A DNA stretch of 64,000 nt from Ilyomonas sp964249755 (lineage in GTDB: Bacteria; Bacteroidota; Bacteroidia; Chitinophagales; Chitinophagaceae): contig CAXUDB010000001.1 in assembly GCA_964249755.1 (NCBI GenBank), forward strand, positions 496,001 to 560,000. The letters run 5' to 3'. The notes under the pieces were generated by a model, which saw only the letters and a list, made by a program, of their open reading frames with translations, was not told the DNA's origin and searched no databases. Positions 36,362-43,576 of this stretch are shown piece after piece; position 1 is the first letter of the stretch; every line of letters begins with the position of its first letter. The position numbers were made by a program, and so were the translations under genes.

Positions 36362-36829
36362 ATGAGAAAATCACAAGCGAAAAAGCTACCGCTCGCACCC
36401 GATTCAAAATACCACGATAAACTCGTTACGCGTTTTGTCAACAACCTAATGTGGGACGGCAAAAAGAGTACGGCGATTAATATCTTCTATGATGCCATTG
36501 ATAAAGTAGCGAAAACTACCAATGAAGATGGCTACGAAATCTGGAAGCGTGCCTTGTCGAACGTAACACCTGCTGTAGAAGTGCGCAGCCGCCGTATTGG
36601 TGGTGCTACTTTCCAGATACCAACGGAAGTACGTCAGGACAGAAAGGTTTCCCTGAGCATTAAGTGGCTCATCCGCTATAGCCGCGAAAGAAACGGACGC
36701 ACGATGGCTGATAAATTAGCTAACGAAATTGTAGCGGCAAGCAAAGGCGAAGGTGCTGCGTTTAAAAAGAAAGAAGATACACACCGTATGGCGGAAGCAA
36801 ACAAAGCCTTCTCGCATTTTAAAGTATAA
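36362..36829 (+). CDS. rpsG: 30S ribosomal protein S7
   Basis: 155 residues with FVNNLMWDGKKSTA, VEVRSRRIGGATFQIPTEV and KKEDTHRMAEANKAFSHFK. It lies 31 bp after rpsL and is followed 23 bp later by a strong terminator. In many bacteria fusA follows here; it does not in this window. Confidence 0.98.
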   Translation: MRKSQAKKLPLAPDSKYHDKLVTRFVNNLMWDGKKSTAINIFYDAIDKVAKTTNEDGYEIWKRALSNVTPAVEVRSRRIGGATFQIPTEVRQDRKVSLSIKWLIRYSRERNGRTMADKLANEIVAASKGEGAAFKKKEDTHRMAEANKAFSHFKV

Positions 36830-36851
36830 GTTTTTACTCCATAATATTTAT

Positions 36852-36886
36852 AAGAAAGCCTCGCAACTGCGAGGCTTTCTTATTTT
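36852..36886. terminator. bidirectional terminator between rpsG and pyrH
   Basis: A 13-bp perfect stem AAGAAAGCCTCGC / GCGAGGCTTTCTT with loop AACT is followed by ATTTTT. It sits between convergent genes. Confidence 0.9.
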
Positions 36887-36944
36887 TAGCTATATCAGAT
36901 GAGCGCAGTGAAATAGGAGAGAATATATTCTAACGTTTTCCCTT

Positions 36945-37664
36945 TTACGATACCAGCGTTCCTACATTCATACCTAATACTACTTCTAATAAATTTCCGG
37001 GTTTGTTCATGTCAAATACAATGATGGGGAGACTGTTTTCCATGCAGAGTGTAAAGGCAGTCATGTCCATTACTTTCAAGTTGCGGCCGATACATTCGTG
37101 ATAGGTAATTTTCTCGTAGCGGGTGGCGGTGAGATCTTTTTCTGGGTCGGCAGTGTAGATACCATCTACACGGGTGCCTTTCAGGATTACATCGGCTTTA
37201 ATTTCAATAGCACGAAGAGAACCTGCGGTATCGGTAGTGAAATAAGGATTCCCGGTGCCGGCTCCAAATATCACTACACGTCCTTTTTCGAGGTGGCGGA
37301 TAGCTTTGCGGCGAATGTAGGGCTCAGCAACCTGCTCCATTTTGATGGCGCTTTGCAGGCGCGTGTAAACGCCGATTTTCTCCAACATGGCTTGCATGGC
37401 CATTCCATTAATCATGGTGGCGAGCATGCCCATGTAATCGCCGTGGGCGCGCTCGATGCCGCTTTCTGCCTCATTCATGCCGCGGTAAATGTTGCCGCCG
37501 CCGATGACGATGGCAACCTGCACACCCAGATCGGTAACGGTTTTAATGTCGTTGGCATACTGCTCAATAACTTCAGAGGAGAATGGTTCGAAAGAGTTGG
37601 TTTTGGTACCTAAGAAAGCCTCACCGGAGAGCTTTAAAACAATGCGTTTGTATTTTGGAAGCAT
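36945..37664 (-). CDS. pyrH: UMP kinase
   Basis: 239 residues of the amino-acid-kinase family: RIVLKLSGEAFLG, VIGGGNIYRG, GAGTGNPYFTTDTA and KGTRVDGIYTADP are PyrH hallmarks. It makes UDP from UMP and ATP. Convergent with rpsG; the usual partner genes tsf and frr are not adjacent. Confidence 0.97.
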   Translation of the reverse strand: MLPKYKRIVLKLSGEAFLGTKTNSFEPFSSEVIEQYANDIKTVTDLGVQVAIVIGGGNIYRGMNEAESGIERAHGDYMGMLATMINGMAMQAMLEKIGVYTRLQSAIKMEQVAEPYIRRKAIRHLEKGRVVIFGAGTGNPYFTTDTAGSLRAIEIKADVILKGTRVDGIYTADPEKDLTATRYEKITYHECIGRNLKVMDMTAFTLCMENSLPIIVFDMNKPGNLLEVVLGMNVGTLVS

Positions 37665-38033
37665 GAGTTGTGGTATTCGATTTTTGGTTGCAAAGAGAGG
37701 GTTTTTTTAGCGGAGTGCCAAAGGGAATATGCGGGTAGTGAGAAGTGAATGGTGAGTAGCAAGTGGAGAGTATAACTAAAACCTGATGAGGTGCATTTGT
37801 TGTCAAATTATCTTTACTGGTCGTCAAAAGAGTTATGATATTCGCCAAACGGACTGTGATCCCCAGCAAATAAGCTGGACTCTTTCTAAATGAAGTATAA
37901 TCTTTCCCAAATGCACTATGATCCTTACCAAATGATGTGTAATTGTCGCCAACTAAATCCTGTCAGCGTTAGATAAGTGACGGACAGCTTCAATTGGATG
38001 TTTCATTTCCTCGAAGTTAAGTTGAGAATGTAA
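37665..38033. other. intergenic, holds the second 21-bp array
   Basis: The 369-bp gap between the pyrH start and the stop of the MacB-like permease contains the array at 37800-37967. The left part (37735-37775) has short GTGAG/AGTGG-type simple repeats. No coding frame is convincing. Confidence 0.6.
37800..37967. repeat. degenerate 21-bp tandem array 2 (8 units)
   Basis: The C of CAAA (TAAA or CAAC in two units) falls at 37804, 37825, 37846, 37867, 37887, 37908, 37929 and 37950: seven steps, six of 21 bp and one of 20. The approximate unit is TTCGCCAAATGAnnTATGAT. The unit differs from arrays 1 and 3. It lies between pyrH and a MacB-like permease gene; no member of the unknown protein family is adjacent. 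Confidence 0.85.
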
Positions 38034-39293
38034 TTACTTGCTGCGAATAGCTTCTACAGGATTCATTTTGGCGGCAATGCGGGCCGGAATGATGCCGGAG
38101 ATAATGCCGAGCACTACACAAATAGTGAACGCAAGGATGATAATGTGTGGCGCGATAACGACCGGGAAGGGCAGGACGGTGCTGAGGGCGAGCGACAGCA
38201 GATAGACAAGCAGAAGACCAAAGAGACCGCCCATGATGCAGAGGAAGGCACTTTCGAGCAGGAACTCAGTGAGGATGGTGCGGCTGCGGGCGCCAATAGC
38301 TTTTTTTAACCCAATCTGGCTGGTGCGCTCGCGCACGGTGACGAACATAATGTTAGCTACACCGAAGGCGCCGACGATGAGTGAAAGACCGGCAATGACC
38401 CATCCGCCCACATCAACTGAACCGAAGAAGGAACTGATTTGCTGGCTGAATTGACCAACATCGTTGAGCGAGAAATTGTCTTCGGTAGTTGGGCTAAGCT
38501 TGCGCACCTGGCGCATGATGCCGCGCAGCTCGTCTACCAGGGCAGCGGTGGATACTTCGGGCTTGCTGTTGACAAGGATGGAAGGCTGCATCATATCGGG
38601 ATTGTTGACATCCCAAATGGAAGCGAAATATTTATATGACATGATGAGGCTCTGATCGTAATCAAAACCGCCCAGCATGGATGAGCCCTGCTTTTCGATA
38701 ACGCCGATGACCTGCACGTGGCGGCCGTTCATGGAGATGAATTTGCCTTCGGCTTTTTGCGCATTGCCAAATAGCAACTCTGCATTTTTATAACCGATAA
38801 CCACCACCGGACTGCCGCGTTGAAACTCGTTTTCGCTGAGGTAGCGGCCATAACCGATGTTGAAGGATTGTATCTTGTTGAAGTCTTCGGACACGGCATA
38901 CACGCTTACATTGCTGAGCTGGCTATTGGCATAAGATAATGTAACGGTGGTAGACGAATTGAAATAAGCTGCGTTGGCAGCGAGGGTGCTGCGCTGCTTG
39001 ATGAACTCCATCTCGCTGTACTTCATGATGGGCCGGCTGACGAACTTCCACCAGGGATAATCGGAACCACCACTGTATTCCCATTTGTCTACATAAATGG
39101 TATTGGAACCAAATGCTTTTACATCGCTCTGCAGCTTGCGCTCCATGCTGTCTACGGCGGCTAATACACCAATGATGCAGAAGATGCCGAACGCAACGCC
39201 AAGCAGGGACAACGCACTGCGCAGCTTATTGTTGGTAAGCTCCTGCACCGACATCTTAAAGCTGTTCCAAACGATACTAACGACTCTGAGCAT
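38034..39293 (-). CDS. MacB-like ABC transporter permease (four-TM type)
   Basis: 419 residues. N-terminal MacB_PCD layout: TM1 (SALSLLGVAFGIFCIIGVLA), a periplasmic domain of ~220 residues, then three C-terminal FtsX segments (WVIAGLSLIVGAFGVANIMFV, FLLESAFLCIMGGLFGLLLV, and the last before NPVEAIRSK). Such permeases pair with a MacB/LolD-type ATPase and usually act by mechanotransmission on lipoproteins, peptides or drugs. No ATPase gene is adjacent. It is a different subfamily from the large FtsX permeases at 43.6-64 kb. Confidence 0.92.
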   Translation of the reverse strand: MLRVVSIVWNSFKMSVQELTNNKLRSALSLLGVAFGIFCIIGVLAAVDSMERKLQSDVKAFGSNTIYVDKWEYSGGSDYPWWKFVSRPIMKYSEMEFIKQRSTLAANAAYFNSSTTVTLSYANSQLSNVSVYAVSEDFNKIQSFNIGYGRYLSENEFQRGSPVVVIGYKNAELLFGNAQKAEGKFISMNGRHVQVIGVIEKQGSSMLGGFDYDQSLIMSYKYFASIWDVNNPDMMQPSILVNSKPEVSTAALVDELRGIMRQVRKLSPTTEDNFSLNDVGQFSQQISSFFGSVDVGGWVIAGLSLIVGAFGVANIMFVTVRERTSQIGLKKAIGARSRTILTEFLLESAFLCIMGGLFGLLLVYLLSLALSTVLPFPVVIAPHIIILAFTICVVLGIISGIIPARIAAKMNPVEAIRSK

Positions 39294-39380
39294 ACACCAA
39301 ACTTAGGGTAAAAAAAGATGACCGGTGAAAAGCGATGGCGGTTTTATATAAACGGTGATGCTATTGATAATGGAAGACTG

Positions 39381-39641
39381 TTAATTGTTGATTGGAGGAG
39401 ATGGCTTATTGTCATCACTGATTGTTTCTTCTGTTACGGGTTTGCTTTCATACATCGCTTTGATGTTGTACTGATAGTAATCGCCTTTGGAGGGCGACTT
39501 CATTAAAGTGATATATACCGAGAGCGGAACATTATAAAACTGAACTATCTCGCCGGGCGAGATTTCTAATTCGAGCGTGGAAGTGGCTGCTTCATAGCCT
39601 ACAGACATAAGCGTGTCGGACGTGAGAGTGGCTCTTTGCAT
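39381..39641 (-). CDS. KTSC-domain small protein
   Basis: 86 residues. MSVGYEAATSTLELEISPG and VQFYNVPLSVYITLMKSPSKG follow the KTSC domain pattern (IGYD..T.TLE.., .Y..VP..VY..L), a small fold suspected of RNA binding. It has a Pro/Asp-rich tail. It lies between a MacB-like permease and a methyltransferase; no link to either is evident. Confidence 0.75.
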   Translation of the reverse strand: MQRATLTSDTLMSVGYEAATSTLELEISPGEIVQFYNVPLSVYITLMKSPSKGDYYQYNIKAMYESKPVTEETISDDNKPSPPINN

Positions 39642-39701
39642 AGGTTTTTTATTTAGCGCTGCGAAACTAAAAGATAGCGGTGAGCTATCAGCTTTCAGCC
39701 G

Positions 39702-40334
39702 TCAGCTTTGGGATTTTTTATAGAGTGTGGTGGATATGAAATGGTGGAAGAAGGTTTGAGCTTCTACCCGTTGATAAGGATGTTGGCTGAAACAGGACGC
39801 CACATTGGGAAGCCTTTCTGCTTCTATGTTTGCGGCGATGCGGAAGAATTTGTACATCAGGAAAAGGAGCGCTTTCTGCCAGAGAGGAGAGGCATGGTTG
39901 ATTCGAAAATCGGTATAGAGCCAAAGACCATTTCCCTTTAATTGCTGATGAAGAATGACGAACGCCTGCTGCACTGTTTCTTCTTTAAAGTTATCGAAGA
40001 AGAAAGGGGTGATGATAACATCGTAAAGTTGATTGCCGGTAAAGCTGAAGATGGATTGGTGGATAAAATTGACTTTGTTATTGCCAATGTTTCTTTGTTT
40101 CGCTATCGCAATCATTTTAGCTGACACATCAACATAATCTATGCATAAACCTTGCGGATGAATGGCTACTATTTCTTCCAATATCCAGCCCGTTCCGCCG
40201 CCGGCGATAAGGATGTTTGCATTGGATGAAAGAAATGGTAGAAAATGAATTTGGGCTTTGCGCAAGGCTGTGCCGAAAATGAGTGCAGCTATGGTATCGT
40301 AGATGGGAGCGATGAGGTTGTAACTGCGGTTCAT
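39702..40334 (-). CDS. class I SAM-dependent methyltransferase
   Basis: 210 residues with the Methyltransf_11/25 layout: motif I NILIAGGGTGWILEEI, acidic end of strand 2 DYVDVSAKMI, motif IV VIITPFFFDNF. The C-terminal part has hydrophobic helices. The substrate is unknown; small molecules, quinones or lipids are typical for this group. It ends close to the KTSC gene on the same strand. Confidence 0.85.
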   Translation of the reverse strand: MNRSYNLIAPIYDTIAALIFGTALRKAQIHFLPFLSSNANILIAGGGTGWILEEIVAIHPQGLCIDYVDVSAKMIAIAKQRNIGNNKVNFIHQSIFSFTGNQLYDVIITPFFFDNFKEETVQQAFVILHQQLKGNGLWLYTDFRINHASPLWQKALLFLMYKFFRIAANIEAERLPNVASCFSQHPYQRVEAQTFFHHFISTTLYKKSQS

Positions 40335-40346
40335 ACTAAGAAAACA

Positions 40347-40628
40347 TTACAAAACAATGTGCAGATAATTGATGAAAGCCATTAACACTAAAATAATAAT
40401 GGCGAATACATGCAGTTTGTATAGATAAAGCCAGAAAGCAATTAATGTATACAATAATACATCTAACGGATAGAAGTGATCAATATCGCCAAATAAAAAT
40501 CCTGGTACAAGAATATTTAAGCTCAGTAAAATTCTACATGTCCATTCGGTAAACCTGTTGTGATAAAAAATCCGGTTTTTGATTTTCATGATTATAATCA
40601 TCAGTCCAGACAAATAGCGAGTTTTCAT
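40347..40628 (-). CDS. small membrane protein of unknown function
   Basis: 93 residues with two or three hydrophobic segments (ILLSLNILVPGFLF, LDVLLYTLIAFWLYLY, FAIIILVLMAFINYL). ATG at 40628 is used, because the longer frame (to 40685) reads through the terminator hairpin of the upstream gene. It is next to the methyltransferase in the same direction. I do not recognise it. Confidence 0.55.
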   Translation of the reverse strand: MKTRYLSGLMIIIMKIKNRIFYHNRFTEWTCRILLSLNILVPGFLFGDIDHFYPLDVLLYTLIAFWLYLYKLHVFAIIILVLMAFINYLHIVL

Positions 40629-40659
40629 ACCATCAGGTTGTTTGGCAAAACAAACGAAA

Positions 40660-40692
40660 AAGCCTGTTGTATCACAGAGATACAACAGGCTT
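40660..40692 (-). terminator. Rho-independent terminator after DUF4097 gene
   Basis: A perfect 14-bp stem AAGCCTGTTGTATC / GATACAACAGGCTT with loop ACAGA, followed on the minus strand by a T tract, 24 bp after the DUF4097 gene stop. Confidence 0.9.
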
Positions 40693-40715
40693 CAATATAT
40701 AATCGGGTTATTGTT

Positions 40716-41741
40716 TTATTGTAGGGAAAGATTCACTCTGCCGCTGGTTTTCACCACAACAGAAACACCGCCGCCATTGATCTTGCCGTCTATCTTATCG
40801 TCTTCTGTGTTGCCGCTAAAATTATACAAGGTGCCTACTTTTATTTTATCGCCTTCCACATGCAGGTCCATGCCTTTGTCTTTCGGCAACTGTACATCTA
40901 TACTGCCACCAGAGTTGCTGATGCGAACATAATCGCCCAATTTCACCACGGTAACACTCATACTACCGCCGCTGGTAGCCGTTTCCAGGCTGCCGGAAAC
41001 ACCCTCTAAGTTCACGTTGCCACCGCTGGTATGGGCAGCTAAGGTGCCCTCGATATCATCGCCTTTAATGTTGCCGCCGCTGGTGCTGGCTTTGATGTTG
41101 CCTTTCAGATTTTCAAGGTGCAAATTGCCGCCGGAGGTTGCCATATTCAGCTTGCCGTTGCAGTCTGATGCATTGATGTTGCCACCACTGGTAGAGAGAG
41201 AAATGTCATCGTGCGAATGAGCGATGTTAATGTTACCGCCGCTAGTAGAGCCGTCTATATCGCCGCCCAGGTTATCTATGTTTAAATTGCCGCCGCTGGT
41301 TCTGAATTTCTGGTCGCCTTCCAAATCGTTCAGGTTGATGTTGCCGCCCGATGTGGTAAGGTTGCTGGATACATTGTTCGGTACATAAATTTTAAAAGAA
41401 ATACTTAACGATTTTTTCCAGTCCCATTTCCGGTCTTTGCTTTTGGCAGTAGCAGTGAGTTTATTGTTGCTCGCTTCCACGGTAATATCGTAGTTCTTTA
41501 GTCTTTCCTCAAGCTCCTGTTTAGATGCTGTATTGCCATTGTTAGTGCGGATATATACTTCAATGCGGGCATCGCTGCTAACGCCGGCAACAGAGATGTT
41601 GCCGCCTGAAGTTTCGGCTTCAATTTTCTTTATCGAAGCATCAGAAAGAGACTTGGTCAGGTAGGGCGTTTCGCCGTCTTTTTGCGCAAAAACAAAGGTG
41701 CTCTGCGCAGCCAGCAAGAGGAAGAAGAGATACTTTTTCAT
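40716..41741 (-). CDS. DUF4097 secreted beta-solenoid protein
   Basis: 341 residues. Signal peptide MKKYLFFLLLAAQSTFVFAQ, a globular N-terminal part, then about ten copies of a 19-20-residue repeat with TSGGNINL-type turns (SGGNINL, SGGNLNI, SGGNINI, SGGNINA, SGGNLHL, SGGNIKG, SGGNVNL, SGGSMSV), forming a right-handed solenoid. Role in the envelope unknown. It has its own sigma-54-like promoter and an upstream palindrome shared with the FtsX permease at 43577. Confidence 0.87.
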   Translation of the reverse strand: MKKYLFFLLLAAQSTFVFAQKDGETPYLTKSLSDASIKKIEAETSGGNISVAGVSSDARIEVYIRTNNGNTASKQELEERLKNYDITVEASNNKLTATAKSKDRKWDWKKSLSISFKIYVPNNVSSNLTTSGGNINLNDLEGDQKFRTSGGNLNIDNLGGDIDGSTSGGNINIAHSHDDISLSTSGGNINASDCNGKLNMATSGGNLHLENLKGNIKASTSGGNIKGDDIEGTLAAHTSGGNVNLEGVSGSLETATSGGSMSVTVVKLGDYVRISNSGGSIDVQLPKDKGMDLHVEGDKIKVGTLYNFSGNTEDDKIDGKINGGGVSVVVKTSGRVNLSLQ

Positions 41742-41838
41742 ACTAAAATGTTTGTGTTAGAAATTGTTGAACGTTGTTGTTTGAATAATGTTACAAAGAA
41801 TGAATAATGTGTCGTAAAGCAAATTCATTCAATAAATG

Positions 41839-41853
41839 CCAATGGGTATGCCA
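41839..41853 (-). promoter_or_regulatory. sigma-54-like -24/-12 promoter of DUF4097 gene
   Basis: On the minus strand TGGCATACCCATTGG fits TGGCAC-N5-TTGC with two changes and the right spacing. It lies about 98 bp before the start codon. Confidence 0.6.
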
Positions 41854-41903
41854 ACGCTGTAAGCCTTACCCAGTCTGTGTTTTAGCGTTTAGGTAAACAA
41901 AAA

Positions 41904-41923
41904 GGTGTTCGATAGTGAACACC
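41904..41923. promoter_or_regulatory. palindromic activator site upstream of DUF4097 promoter
   Basis: The palindrome GGTGTTCGATAGTGAACACC is followed by TTTTGTACG and lies 50 bp upstream of the -24 box, where an enhancer-binding protein would sit. A near-identical site is at 46112-46131. Confidence 0.65.
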
Positions 41924-41952
41924 TTTTGTACGATAGTGAAGATGCGGTGCCC

Positions 41953-42070
41953 CCATCCCCTGAAGGGGAGCTTGAAAAGCAGTGCAGGTAAATGTTACTT
42001 TGATTTATTTTAAGATTACAACAGGTTGCAAATAATAAACAGGCTTTCAAGCTACCCTTCAGGGGATGGG
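41953..42070. repeat. inverted pair of a dispersed repeat (CCCATCCCCTGAAGGGG)
   Basis: The left arm (41953-41980) and right arm (42043-42070) are reverse complements with two or three mismatches. The right arm runs into the S41 peptidase gene and supplies its last three codons and stop (CCC ATC CCC TGA). Related single phrases occur near 43560, 56870, 61855 and 61945. Confidence 0.75.
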
Positions 42071-43438
42071 AGCTTTCTTCTGCAGATATAGTATTGCCGC
42101 AGCTAAAATAGGGTCTTTCTTCTCTACGAAATCTTTCATTGTATAAGCCACTTCGATGTCTGGCTTTACGCCATAGCCTACAAACTCCCGACCATCCGGA
42201 TAAGTATCTTGTTTGGTACAAACCCGCGCCGCGCCGCCGCCCGGTAAATCAAACAAAAAAGGCTGACCTGTGCTGCCGAAAGAGCGCTCACCAATCTTAG
42301 TAAAATGCTTTTGACCATCGGCAGCAATTAAAAAATCTTCGGCTGCCGATGCAGTGTTATGGCTGATGAGAACAGCAGTTGGCACCACCAGCCGCTGCGC
42401 CTTTAGCTCTATTGTGTCCGGTGCATAATCGAAGGAGTAGAACACAGAATCGTGATAGTAAAGCCACGCTCTTTTATTCCAGTCATTGTTCACGGTATCC
42501 TTCGCTTCGGTGTATTTTCCCCAGGCTTTAAACGCTGATCTGTTTTCGCGCGTGTAGTAGCGCGAGTGTGGCAGCACGCTATCGTTGGTAAGATATTGCA
42601 ATATAGTAGTGCCAATGTTTGTGCTGCCGCCACCGTTGTTGCGCAAATCCACAATCAGCGCTTTGGCTTTGTACAGTTCAGGTAATTTATTAATGAATAA
42701 AGTATCAATTTTCTCATCGCCAAACGAGTTTAAAGCGATGTAGGCAATGTTGCCATTGTACCATTTCAGGCTGAAAAGAGAATCGTTTGGCAGGGAAGGA
42801 TAGAAAGAGGTATCGGCAGTTTTGGTATGCGTCAGGTGAAGCGATACAATCTTACCCTTTGGTTGCTTCAGCTTCACGTCATACGAGCTGCCAGTTATGC
42901 CTTGCAGCAGGCTGCTAATCGCCCAGTCTTTCAGCACATAGTTGGTAGAGCTGGAGATGTATGGTTCAACGCTGTCCCTAAGGTATTGTTCAGTGGGTAA
43001 ACCGTTCACTTCTATCACTTCGCTGCCAATAGGTATCTCATCTATTTTAGTTTTCAGCGTCGAGGTTACAATAGCTTTGCCTTCTATGTTCCGTAACTCA
43101 AACCAATAGTCGCCAAACATTCTTGTCAACTGAAGATTAGCAATCGCATTGGGCATCCACACATTAGTATGACCATCTTTCAGCAGGGCGCAAAACTTCT
43201 GTAGCAGGCGGTAATATTCATAATCGTTAGCCGATTGCTCAACCAATGGTATCATGGCTTTATAAGCGCTGTCCCACTGCGCGCGGTTGATGCGGTTAAG
43301 GTAAACGAAGTTGTAATTCACCTCCTGCCAAAACTTGGAAAGACCATATACTTTATCGGCTGGCGATAGGGTATTAGGGATTTGTGCGCTTGCCCATGTT
43401 GCACAAAAAAGACAGAAGATAAATACGGTCTTTCCCAT
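42059..43438 (-). CDS. S41-family (tail-specific protease-like) peptidase
   Basis: 459 residues from ATG 43438, which starts a signal peptide (MGKTVFIFCLFCATWASAQ). A PDZ-like region is present around IPIGSEVIEVNG. The catalytic region has DLRNNGGGSTN and ISHNTASAAEDFLIA, the Ser being the one in TASAAE, followed by IGERSFGSTGQPFLFDLPGGG. These are periplasmic serine proteases of the CtpA/tricorn class. The frame continues 24 codons upstream as an FtsX leader (see next feature). The C-terminal codons come from a dispersed repeat. Confidence 0.9.
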   Translation of the reverse strand: MGKTVFIFCLFCATWASAQIPNTLSPADKVYGLSKFWQEVNYNFVYLNRINRAQWDSAYKAMIPLVEQSANDYEYYRLLQKFCALLKDGHTNVWMPNAIANLQLTRMFGDYWFELRNIEGKAIVTSTLKTKIDEIPIGSEVIEVNGLPTEQYLRDSVEPYISSSTNYVLKDWAISSLLQGITGSSYDVKLKQPKGKIVSLHLTHTKTADTSFYPSLPNDSLFSLKWYNGNIAYIALNSFGDEKIDTLFINKLPELYKAKALIVDLRNNGGGSTNIGTTILQYLTNDSVLPHSRYYTRENRSAFKAWGKYTEAKDTVNNDWNKRAWLYYHDSVFYSFDYAPDTIELKAQRLVVPTAVLISHNTASAAEDFLIAADGQKHFTKIGERSFGSTGQPFLFDLPGGGAARVCTKQDTYPDGREFVGYGVKPDIEVAYTMKDFVEKKDPILAAAILYLQKKAPIP

Positions 43439-43510
43439 AACATTCATGAGGCTGAAGGTGCTGTTCCTCAACAAATTTCGCCAGGCAATTTTGAAATAAT
43501 TATTGAACAT
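43439..43510 (-). pseudogene. remnant of an FtsX-type permease fused to the S41 gene
   Basis: The first 24 codons of this frame, MFNNYFKIAWRNLLRNSTFS-LMNV, match the start of the large FtsX permeases nearby (for example MFKNYFTIARRNLLKSRFYS at 45976). The similarity stops at ATG 43438, where the peptidase signal peptide begins in the same frame. It appears to be a permease gene cut off and joined precisely to the peptidase start. Confidence 0.75.
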
Positions 43511-43541
43511 GATAATTGAGTTCTGATTTGCATGTATGATT

Positions 43542-43564
43542 CCCTTCTCTCCCGTGGAGAAGGG
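43542..43564. repeat. small hairpin between S41 leader and permease
   Basis: An 8-bp stem CCCTTCTC / GAGAAGGG with loop TCCCGTG, followed by TTAGGGATGAGG, in the 66-bp gap between the two genes. It belongs to the same kind of dispersed repeat phrase as the 41953 arm. Confidence 0.5.
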
Positions 43565-43576
43565 TTAGGGATGAGG

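Noticed and set aside
40629..40685. Longer N-terminus of the small membrane protein
   Set aside because: It would be encoded by the terminator hairpin of the DUF4097 gene; the ATG at 40628 avoids this.
41904..41923. The palindromes at 41904 and 46112 as terminators
   Set aside because: No gene ends just before either of them, and their fixed 50-bp distance from sigma-54-like boxes and shared flank fit regulatory sites better.
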